Positions 49,301-61,300 of a DNA stretch of 64,000 nt are shown here, in pieces; the first letter of the stretch is position 1; each line of letters opens with the position of its first letter. The notes beneath the pieces were generated by a model that was not told where the DNA came from, did no database searches, and saw only the letters and a program-made list of their open reading frames with translations. Source of the DNA: Tiliqua scincoides (Eukaryota > Chordata > Lepidosauria > Squamata > Scincidae); the NCBI RefSeq assembly GCF_035046505.1, contig NC_089827.1, positions 58,060,356 through 58,124,355 of the forward strand. Reading direction: 5' to 3'. Made by a program: the position numbers and the translations under genes.

Positions 49301-52300
49301 CCAGTCTGGCTGAATCCTGATGCCACCTCTGATTGAGGAATCAGATTATCTTTCTTGAATGAATAAATAAATTTTGATCATAAAATACCTCTCCTCAATT
49401 AATACTCAATACACACAAAGATCTTCCTTTCTGAGGAGGTGGTGTATCTGTGGAATAAAAAGAATAGCAGCAGTTATTATTGTTTACTTCAGGCAGATTT
49501 ACAAAATACTTTCAAAATATAAAATCAAAGAAATTTGTCTAAGAGTTATTTCATCATCTCTTTTACAGATATCCATACATTTAAACTGTTATTAGAAATT
49601 GGGGAAAGTGACTTTTTTTCTTACTCCTTCATCACATAGTCTAGGACAGCAGTACCCAAACCTTTTAGCACCAGGACCCATCTCTTCCTCTGGCGGGTTG
49701 TGACTCGATGCTCCCTGTAGCACTTCTGGTCAAACTGGAAGTTGCGTTTGCAAACAGAAGCTGCTTCCGCGGAGCAGTCTGGGACACACAGAGGACAATG
49801 GATTGAGTCATGGGTCCAGTGTGACCCTGAAGCAGCCTCCAGGGGCTCCCAAGAAAGCAGTATTGTGCTAGAGAGAGCATTGTGTAATGGCCCAGCACAT
49901 AGGTTCGTGACCCCACCGCACATCGGGTCACGACCCACAGTTTGAAAAACACTGGTTTAGGAGAAACTTGCAAGTTTTGTGTTTCCCAAAATAACGTTTA
50001 CTAATTTCATTGTTTTTTAATTTTATTGTTTCACAGATGGGTCTAATGTGGTTTGGTATGACTTTGCTAAGCCAGTCCATCCACAGCTTCATTCTGACTA
50101 CCTAGTGTCCCTGGCTGAGGTAAAAGCTAGAAGCAAGAACCACATCCGGGCTATCCGACATCTAGTAGAAAACCTACGGCTGATCAAATCCTCTGCAGAG
50201 ATTGAGAAATTGAAGATTGCTGGCAAGGTGACATCACAGGTATGGTAATATAGTTCCATCCAACTGGGTTTTCTAGTAAAGCTGACATGGAACTTGAATT
50301 GGAGCACTTGCCAGAGGGCAAAGGGGTACAGAATGTAACTGGCTTGTTTCTGGAAGATTCATTCATTCGATTTATACCCTGCCTTTCTCTTTCGAGGACA
50401 CCCAAGGTGGCTAACAGTAAAATACAGAAAAGATAATACATTAAAACTATAAAATGCAAAAAAATAAAATAGACAATAAAAGCCAAGCAGTAGCAATAAA
50501 AACCATCATTTAAAAAACATTAATCCAGACGGTGCAGCTAGTGCAGCTCGTGTGATTGCTGGAGGTTGGCAGTTTGACTCTGTTACACCACTGCTTCGGC
50601 AGCTGCACTGGCTACCAGTTCATTTCCGGGTCCAATTCAAAGTGCTGGTTTTGACCTTTAAAGCCCTAAACAGCTTGGGACTAGTGTATTTGAGAGATCG
50701 TCTTCTTCCGGACTGTCCGGCCCATTCTCTTTGGTCTTCAGAGAGGGCACTATTGGTTGTGTCAAGAGAGGTTAGGGGGATGGTGGCCAGAAATACGGCC
50801 TTCTCAACAAGCCAGGATAAATAAATCTAGAAAAAGAGCAATCTGTAGGAGGGCAATGCTAGCCTGAACACAGTCAGCTGACCCTTATTTATTCATTAGA
50901 TTATTTATGTATTTGATTTTACCCTATCTCTTCATAAGGGCACCCAAACACACTTATAAAACACACATCTCCAAGCCAGCTGGCTGTCTAATACAGACCA
51001 CCTGCCCTGTTAGCTGCTTTAACTTTTCTGCTGAAAAGCTGGGTATTTATTTATTTATTTAAAAACTCTAAATCCTGCCTCTCTCCTATCAGAGCCAAGG
51101 ATGCTTATAAAAAAAGTTTAAAAACATGCAACAATATAAAAAACTGCAAAACAAATAGAGGAGAGCAAGGGAAAGATTAAGAAATACAAAGATAATAATC
51201 AAAGGGAAAAGCCTGCTGAAACAAAAAGGTCATCCAGAAAATTGGTAAGAAAGGAGCAAGTTGTTCTTCTTGTGGGAAGGAATTCCACAGGACAGTGGCT
51301 ACCCCTGAGAAGATTCTCTCACATGTACCCCAAGGTAAACCTCACACAGCAATGGGACTTATAAGAATAGCCTCCGTGAAAGATCTTTGGGAACATGGTT
51401 ATTAATGCGATTGATCTACATACGAGATCTCGTACATAGTGGGGCTGCCCCATTATCAAACAGTACTGACTGGAAGGAAGTTTGGGTATAAGTCAACTTA
51501 TTCCCTATTGAATGCCATTCCGATATACTTACTAAGATTCATTTGCACTGAAATCACTTAAAGAATAGATTTATTTTATAGATAGAAGAATAAAGAAGGA
51601 ACAAAATTGAAGTGGTTAAAATGAGATTGATAGTGCAATCCTACACACATTTATCAAAAGAAAGTCCCACTCTGCTCATTGAGGCTTACTCTCAGGTTAG
51701 TGTGTGTAGGATTGCAGCCTTAGGGAAGGAAGGCAAGGGTTAAATACATCAGTCCTTTATTTTCAACTGAAATTTATTTATTTGGTCTTGGAACAGGAAG
51801 TACAATCAAAATATATCGGCTAAAACGTTGTTTTCCAAAGTATGTTCCTCCTGAATCTGGAGCATTTTGACCTGTCCACTGGTGGAGTTGCGTCCAAGTA
51901 ACACCACTATTCAAGTTACATCAGTGCAGTATTTTTCTGATGTGGTGGTGGTGTCCAGGATGCGTTCACTGGTGGGTAGATTTATGTGCTGGCAACAGTA
52001 TTGTTGCATCAGTGTATGTGGAGATACCCTGGCATATTTTAAGGTTAGGATTGGACCATAAGGGTAAATAATACCTATAGCTCAAGAGTACAGCACAACT
52101 TTGGGCTTAGTGGAGCCTAGGTTCATACCATAAGTCCCTCATTATAATAGTCTACTCCTAACGCAGTCACATTCTTTTGAACCATGAGACAATGGAAACA
52201 CTACCAGATAAGGTTTGTGGGGCTATGCTGTATGGCTCACTGGACTTGCTTAGTATGAATCAAGTACTTATCTTTGCCTGTTACGCTTTTGTTGTTTTTT

Positions 52301-55300
52301 TCAGATGTTTTTGTCAAATATAAACCTGGACCTGGAGGAATCTTTATCCCCCTCAGATTGATTCTTCATTTGCAGAATGGAGGAAGCATTTTTTCTTTTT
52401 TTCTTTAAGCAAATATTATAGTGCAGCCCAACATAATGAACATCCAAGGGACTTGTTCCAAAGTTTCACAAGTCTTGTTCACCAAAAGCTCTTGTTGCTG
52501 TTTTCTGACAGGCATTCACAGAGACAATGTTTGCAAGCAAGGCTCCAGTGGATGAAGCCTTTCTGTATGCAAAGGTATGTGCCTGGCTGGGTCCTAGAAG
52601 AAATTCTGCATTACAGCTTGTTTTTGCCCTGAACTGTTAGGCTTTTATGTAAACCTCAAAGTAGAGGTTCCCAAAGTGTGCACCACGGCACACTCACGAG
52701 GGCACTATACAACCTTTTCTTCCCTCTATTCTTATAAGATTTTGAGTGATATCAGCCCGGTGGGCAGGGAAGAAGAGGCTGCGTAGTGTCCCCATGAGTG
52801 AGATGGAATCATTGCTTCAAGGGGTGGGTAACAAGCACCTTTGTACTGCCAACATTGCTTTATGCATTCTTTTTAAAATGTTTCTTCTGTTTATGAGCCT
52901 TTCCTCTAAAGCAGCAGTTTTCAGGCACTATACTGCAGCATTCTGGTATGCTGCTGGAGGGTCATATATTAGTGGGGCCATTGGGAGATGTGAGCACACA
53001 GCTGACAGTGAGGTGTGCCTTGCCAATTGTGAAAAAACTGATGGTATGCCTTGACAACTTTAGCGCCTTCTCAGTGTACCATGAGATGAGAAAGGTTGGA
53101 AATCACTGCTCTAAAGCACTACAAGTGATAGAGTCCAGACTTCATGGAAGGTTAAGACAAATGTAAACAGTTGCTTTAAAACAGGAGTGTCCAATGTTTT
53201 TGGCAGGAGGGCCGCATCATCTCTCTGATGCTGTGTCGGGGGGGCCTGGGGAAAAAAGAATAAATTTACATTTAAAATTTGAATAAATTTGCATAAATGA
53301 ATATATTAAAGATGAACTTATATGATTGAATGAAGGTCTTGCAATAGCTCAAGGCCTATAAAAGACCTTGCACAAAGCAAGGCTGGCCTTTCCTTTGCTG
53401 CTGCTACTGCATCACAGACATGAAACAACAAGCAGTGGAGCCCTCAACCCACAGCTCACACTAGAAGTCAAACAGTTGCCGTCACACTGAGAGCAGTTGC
53501 ATCAGGCCAATATGGGCTCCAACAAATCTCCGGAGGGCCAGAGGCTCATTGGAGACTGGGGGCTCCCTGAGGGCCGCATTGAGAGACCTCGAAGGCCGCA
53601 AGTGGCCCTAGGGCTGGGGTTTGGGCACCCCTGCTTTAAAAGATACATGTATTAGTGAAAGAGCAACAGTTATTTTTCCATGTAGACAGATATCTATACC
53701 AGCATATTCAAGAACAAGTACAGTGGGCCCTCAGAATCCGTGGGATATCCATTCCAGGACCCCCTACAGATACTGAATTCTATTGTTAAAAAAATCTTCA
53801 GTTTTATCTACAGGTCTTACCTTCTAGTTGCATCCGGAAGGTCTTCTTAGGCCCTCCAGCCTGTCCTCTTAGGCCTTCCAGTGTATGTACGCACACACAC
53901 ACAGACAAAGAGGTGGTAGCAATAATATATTTTATAGTTCCATTCATGAACTTAGCACTTTATGTCAGGGGAGAAGACAAGTCACTGCCCCAAATGTTTC
54001 ACAGTGTAACATCCCAATCCGATCCATGATTAACATTGTAAGAATGTGTGTTCTGTGGTGCAGGCTGCTGCCAAGTAGCTGCAAAGTGCTTTGTGGCAGC
54101 ACAAAACACCAGCAGGAAAGCCAGAATTTTCCCACATATGCTGATGGCAACCCAGGGCAGGGGTACAATAGGATGAGGGAATGGTGCGGAGGTGGGTGGA
54201 ACAGGGAGGGAATGGGGTATGAATGGATTGGGCCCAGGTGGGGGAGCAGGTTTGGTGTCGGCGGCATCCACCAAATCCAAACACCCTTCCTGGGCCTGAT
54301 CAGCCTGCACAGGTCAACGCAGACTTGCACAGCGGTATTGCTAGTGCAGGTCTGATTTGATGCATAGCGACTGCTGGGGTTTAACCCGGGGTAATTCCCC
54401 CCCCCCCCAATTCCTGCTTTGAAACCCTTGGAGACAAAAGATGAAAGGGAGGGAAGGGGAGACGGAAAGAATGTGCAATTCTTTCATGAATGCTTACTTA
54501 GGCTTAGTTACAGTTTAATATGTAGTTTAGGGGATTGGGCCAAAGGCTTCACAGAAAATGTGCAGTTTTCAGAGGGATTTTAAAAAAGAGATGTATGTGG
54601 ACATTTGGGGGGGGCGGGGTGGATCAGATCAGGCACAAGGAGCAGAAACCTTTGAGGTAACAGGACACTTCTGAAGATAGCAGAGCCGGACGAGTGAAGG
54701 TCACAGGCAGGTGTGTCAGGATATGAGAGCAGAGATTTATGTGAGGGGGCATAACGGTCACAGTGCGTTTTGACCACTGTGTGAGAAACTTTTGCTGGAT
54801 CCAGGAGCAGGTAGGAAGTCAGTGCAATGTGGTTGGAGTGATGAGAGAGGTGAATGATTTTTCCTGCAGAATCCTGGACAGAAGTGAGGGGACCCAGTGG
54901 GAGAACAGAGAAAAGAAGGCTATGGTAAATGAGTCAAGACATTACCAGGGCATGGACCAAAGTTTTGCTGAGGAGGTAGAGAGGGAGAAGAAATGAACAA
55001 ATTCTTCTGCAATGAAGAAATTACTTCTTGTGCTTAGAACAGAGGGGCGGCATCTATATTTCTGTGCTTCTTTCTTCTCCTGCAGGAAATCTATTAACTG
55101 ACTTACTGTATCTGTGGGTCTGAACTGAAATTAAAAGCATGATGGAGTTCAATATACAGAACCAATAGGAGAATTGGCAGAGACAATGTGGAGAAATGGA
55201 AAAGCTATCCTGGATTTAGCAAACCTACAGTCCTCTGTCCCTCCAGCTGGCTGTCTGGGCTGCTGCTTAACACAAACTGAAAAAAGCTTTGGACGGAAAC

Positions 55301-58300
55301 TTAAATTTCTCTGCCATAATTAACGGTTTTCCTCACCTCCGACTTAATTTATTCCAGTTTGAATTTGAGTGCCGGACTCGTGGTGCTGACATTTTGGCGT
55401 ATCCCCCTGTGGTTGCTGGTGGCAACAGGGCCAACACCTTGCATTATGTGAAGAACAACCAACTTATCAAGGTAACTGAGTGGCTTCTCACACTTCTTCC
55501 TGCAGCATATTGATATTATAACTCCATGAAACCCTGCAGAACTATTTGGAAAAGTGTGTTGTGATTGATGCTTGTTGTGTTGTGCAGCCTACAATATCAT
55601 GATCTTTACTACATGGGTGGTGGTCCTGCTAGAAGTAGTGGTAGAATCTGGAGCAGAGTTGTGGTCAGGGAGTGTACCTCAATACACACTGGGCAACTCT
55701 GCTATGTCTTTTCCTACTTTCACCTGCCTGCATCACTTGATTTCTGGAAGTGGGTAACTTGTTTGGTTATTGCATTCATATGGCATTTTGGTCCCAAACA
55801 CCATAATCAGGCAAATCATGCCATTAAGATCTTTAATTTGATGCCTAAAGCATCTCTGTGTGACAATAGTAAATGTCTTCAGTGTGTGCCTGCACACAAA
55901 CTTGAGTTTGTTATTTGCATATAGATTGTAAAGGAAGCTTGAACTTGGCATGTACAGATTACTGTTCCCACCTGTTACAGGATGCGCCCTTTCTACCAAA
56001 GGCAAGCATGACTGAAGTGACAGAGAATCAGTGGAATTCTTGCTGTCCAATATTCCATCCCACGTGTGGCTTGCTATGTGCTGGAAAGCTTCTGTTGTGA
56101 TGAAAACTTCATGTCCCAAGTCTTGGCTGTTAGATAGAAAAAAAAAAATTCACTTTTCAGATTTTTCTAGTAATTAGTATTTTTCAGGCTACATGTATAG
56201 CACATTTCAGCTTTCTGGGTAGTCTAAATTTTAACCATTTTAGGGAACACATTGTCCTCCATTTTGAGAAGAAATGAATTAATATCATCCTTGTGAGGCT
56301 ATAATCCAGAGATACTTACATGTGGGTCACTGCCATTAAACAAAATGGAACTTAGTTCTGAGTAAGCAGGTATAGGGTTGTGGGATAAGACTTTTCCTTT
56401 AAGACTTAATTAGGGCTTGTTGAAGTCCTAATAAGAATGATTTAGGCCACATGTGTATTAAATTTAACATCTCTTGCTAGTGTGGAAGTACCTTGACTTT
56501 GAGGTACAAACCGAGTCCCCCATTTTGAGGGAGATTTATACAAGTGTTCCATTTTCTGATTTTTTAGTAAACAGGGTAGCCTGAATTATACTAATGTCAA
56601 ATTTCAGCTCTCTATATCATTTGGATGTAAGTGAATCAGTTAGTAAGACCCATGTGGCTAAATATATAGTATAATATTTCCCACTACCTACCTGCGTAGT
56701 ATCAGTCAGTATCAGACGACTGACAAGAAGATGTTGGAGGTAACACAAATCTATTTAGAAAGTCAACTTCAAAGGAAGTATAGAAAACATTAAGCGGCCT
56801 CAGAGAAAGTTTCAAAAGAATCTCCTTCTGTATCAAATGTCTTTAGTCCCTGTAATGGGCTAGAAAGATAGTTATTTAGATGACTTGAGCATGACAGGTT
56901 GAAGCACCCATCAAATTTCCAGACTGTCTCATCTGAATTATTTAGTGTTATGGTCTCAAGTTCACGGTAAACGGTTGTGGTTCAAAGACGTTCTCTGCTA
57001 ATTGTGTGGTTGGGCCAGATTGCATTGCTACTTCTCATGGCAGTGATATCATCAACCATCCAGTTATATTGGTGCTAGTGTTGAAACTGACCACACTGCC
57101 TGGTGGAATGGCTTATGGTATTGACACAAACTGCTGTGATGTGGAGTCCCAACCACATAACAAAAGCAGTTTTGCAGTGGTTGCCTTCTTAGGGCCCAAT
57201 CCTATCCAACTTTCCAGCACCGATGCAGCTGCAATGCAGCCCTAAAGTAAGGGAACAAATAGTCCTTTACCTTGAAGAGGCCTTTGTGACAGCCTCCCTA
57301 CCACAGGATGCAGTGCACACCCCACTGGCATGGCTGCACCAGCCCTGGAAAATTGAATAGGATTTGGCCCTTACTCAGGTAGTGTACAAATCAGGGTTAT
57401 GAAAGGAGCTGACGCAAAGAGAGAGCAAACCAGTGGACATTTCCCTGTTTCTGAATAGTTCATTCACATAAGCATTACTAGTATGGAACCTGCCCCATTT
57501 CAGGGCACCCTGTGTCTAGAGAGGAGAACTACTAGCTCCCTGGAACGGAAAACAAGAATTTCTGGAATATTCTGCGATATAACTATACTGAGAATTATCT
57601 TCTTTCTGGCAAAAAAGAGAGAGAAATGTATTTCTGTACATAAAGACTGTTAACAAAATAGAAATAATGCACTTTTTTATTTGAACAACCCCTACAAAAT
57701 TACCCCGAACAGTATTGATCCTTGTTCATGTTAAGAACATAAGAACAGCTCCACTGGATCAGGCCATAGGCCCATCTAGTCCAGCTTCCTGTATCTCACA
57801 GCAGCCCACCAAATGCCCCAGGGAGCACACCAGATAACAAGAGACCTCATCCTGGTGCCCTCCCTTGCATCTGGCATTCTGACATAACCCATTTCTAAAA
57901 TCAGGAGGTTGCGCATACACATCATGGCTTGTACCCCGTAATGTATTTTTCCTCCAGAAACTTGTCCAATCTCCTTTTAAAGGCATCCAGGCTAGATGCC
58001 ATCACCACATCCTGTGGCAAGGAGTTCCACAGACCGACCACACGCTGAGTAAAGAAATATTTTCTTTTGTCTGTTCTAACTCTCCCAACACTCAATTTTA
58101 GTGGATGTCCCCTGGTTCTGGTGTTATGTGAGAGTGTAAAGAGCATCTCCCTATCCACTCTGTCCATCTACAGTCCAATATTTTATTCTGCAGTTATTTC
58201 CTAAGAAAGGTCCATTTTCTCAGATGCAGACATTCTTTTCACCTCCTTTTTTCTTTCAAAGAGGTTGGCAGTTGTGGCCACTTTATGCCTGTCAGTCTCC

Positions 58301-61300
58301 AAAATCATGATGCCTTTCAAAAGGTGACTGATAATGCCTAGGAAATAAGTAGGAGGCTCTTGCTACTGGTGGAGAGGCTTCTGATCTTTTCACTTGGCGG
58401 GGGGGGGGGGAATACTGGAATGATGATAAACAGCTGAAGCACTCAAGCACGGGGGGGGGGATGTTACAAGACAGCAGGTGTACTTTTTCTTGACTAACAC
58501 ATTATTAGTGGAAATCAAATCTTAAAAACAATTTCCTTTATCTCCACTGTTCTCTTCTGAAACTTAAGATATCTGTTCACAGCTGTTCTGAAATTGATTT
58601 TGATGTTCAGCAGAACAGCAGAATCTTTTGTGCACACGCCATCCAATTGAGTTAAACTGTCCCAGACTTCACAACCAGATCTAAAATGGTATGATTGAAC
58701 CTTGTGCAATGGCACCCAAGGTATGGGTTAGACTCCCAGTAGATTATGAACATGATAATTAGGTTATCCCATTTGCACCTTTGCAATCAGGCTTTATATT
58801 ACAAGTGGTTTCTTGTTTTTAATAGACTCAAATATGACTCTGGCCATTGATGTCAGAGTAAATGGGAAGGAATGATACTGTACAAGAGGTGGAATCTATA
58901 AAGAATTTTGCTTATTTTTTATGTCAGTGTGTGGAGACAGTTTTACATTTTTTATTTATAGTATGTATGCCCTGCCTTTCAGCCAAGGTTGCCTCTTTGT
59001 ACCTAAGAACAGTAATCATTCAATTTAAAGCACTAAACCAATGCACAAAGCATATGAGAAAAGAATTAAGCAAGTGGCAAATAAAAGGCTAAACAGTCTG
59101 GTTCTCACTGTGTCCCCAAGGGGTTGGAAAGAAATTCAAAATATATAACCCATGGTATCTCAAGCTCTCACCTGAATTCAGTGCCTGTCCATCTCTCTCC
59201 AGCCCTTTCATCTCACCAGAAAGTTGTCAACAGAGTTGGCTTGTCCCTCAGTAGAAGGCATGTGGGCTGCATGCCTTCATCCTCACTCAGGCTTCAAAAG
59301 AACATCTCCTTTGGGACAACCCACTGGCATTGCCCATGGAGAGAATACGCAACCAGAAATAGACCCAGGAGCATCAGGTGTTTGTGTCCCACAAGGTAGA
59401 GCTTCCCTCACCTGAAATGAGATGTAATTGGCTCCCAGTTTTGTTCTTCTCAGCAGCAGTAAAAGGAAGGCAGTGCAGGTATAGCAACTCTCAGATTCCC
59501 CCACCCAGTCTTCCTGGGGTTCCAGCTGCTACTGTTAGCTCTCTCAAGGAACTCGGGGTTTTATCAAGACAAAAATATTAATCAGAAGAGCATCAACATC
59601 CTACTAAGAGAACATTTCTCTGTTCTGAATGTGTGCTACCTGAAAACAATGTAAGGAAGTGGTCACAATGAATAATACATGTACTGTACAAAATAAGAAA
59701 GGTGATGTCTTCTACTGAAACAACTTCATCTGATGGAACTTTCCAATCCCACAAAACTCTTCATCTGGCGAAGCAGAAAGAACGGACAAAGAACAGAAAG
59801 AAGACAGTATCTAATGCGTTGGTTTTAGAGCATTGCCTGAGTGCAAAACATTTTTCATTCAAAAGTATAATTCATTTGCCAGTAGGGGTTAACTGGCTGC
59901 TGTTCGATCCATGGGTCATTACAACAAGCTGCAGTTGGTCAGGTACAATTTCATTTAATAAATAAATCTGTAAATTTTGTATATCTTACTACCTGGAGCC
60001 AGCAAGGCAACAAATGTTAAATGTCTTGGCATGGGGGATGGAATGGGGTTTGTTTGAAAGGGCAAGGCCAGAGCTGGAAACACTGGGAAATTCCCTATAC
60101 CAGCCATTTTCAACGTTTTTCATCTCAGGGCACATTGACAGGTTGCTAAAATTGTTAAGGCACACCACCAACTTTTTGATAATTGACAAGGCACACCATG
60201 CTGCTGGTGGGGGGCTAACATACCCCAATGGCTTTATTAATAAATGACTCTCCCCCAAATTCCCGTGGCACACCTGCAGACCATTTACAGCACACCAATG
60301 TGCCACAGCACACTGGTTGAAAATCGCTGCCCTAGCCTGCTGCCCAGTGAGAAAGCATGACTAGCCTGTGTCCCTTACTAGGCATAAGTTTCAGCTAGGA
60401 AAAAAATGTTGTATTCTGCATTGAGGACCAAGGAATTGCTTTTTCTTATGCTCCAGGATGGAGAAATGGTTCTACTGGATGGGGGATGTGAGTCATCCTG
60501 TTACGTAAGTGACATCACCCGCACTTGGCCCATCAATGGCAGGTAGGCTCTGTTCCCAGCAGGGAAAATAACATGCTATTTTTTTAAAGGAACAGTGAAT
60601 ATTGTTATATCTATGCTTATCTGTATTTGTGGGTGCAGAAGAGCCAGATACAGTTTCAATAAATAAATTGTGGATTACTTACTTTCATGGTTTCCCCCAA
60701 TGTGGCTGTTTCACCCTTGTCATTTCCTAATTTCACTGTGCTTCAAAGACTCTCCTCCCTCATTTAATATATCCTGGCTCCCCAAGTTATAAATGTCTGT
60801 GTTACGGAGAGCTGCTTTGGTGCTTTTGCACAGGTGCAGTACATCTTTAATGGTGTTTTCATGCAGGCACGATAGTGCTGGGCCAGCAAGAGCTGGATGT
60901 TTCAAGCTGGATGTCCACAACTGGAACTAGTTCTGTTGTGAAATCAAACTAGTACATACGTAGGGGACTTAGTATAGAAGCAACAAAAGTGATGACTAGA
61001 GGTGCTCATTTCCAGTAAGATAAGATTACAGCCTCTTACTGAACACAATGGGCTTACTTCTGAGTAAAATAACACCATTTTCAAACATCTCTATGACTCT
61101 TAAGAACCGTGGTAAAGTGGAGCCATGCCACACATTCAGAAATATTCCACAGTTCTGTTCCACTGCAGAATACAGATGGAAGTCTTTCTTGATTGACCCC
61201 CCCCCCGCCCCCAAGTCAGAAGCTCTCTCCTTGCAGAAAGGTAACATTTCAGGGAACAGGCTTTAGTTATACTGACCCAGTTTATGGCATCTTCATACGT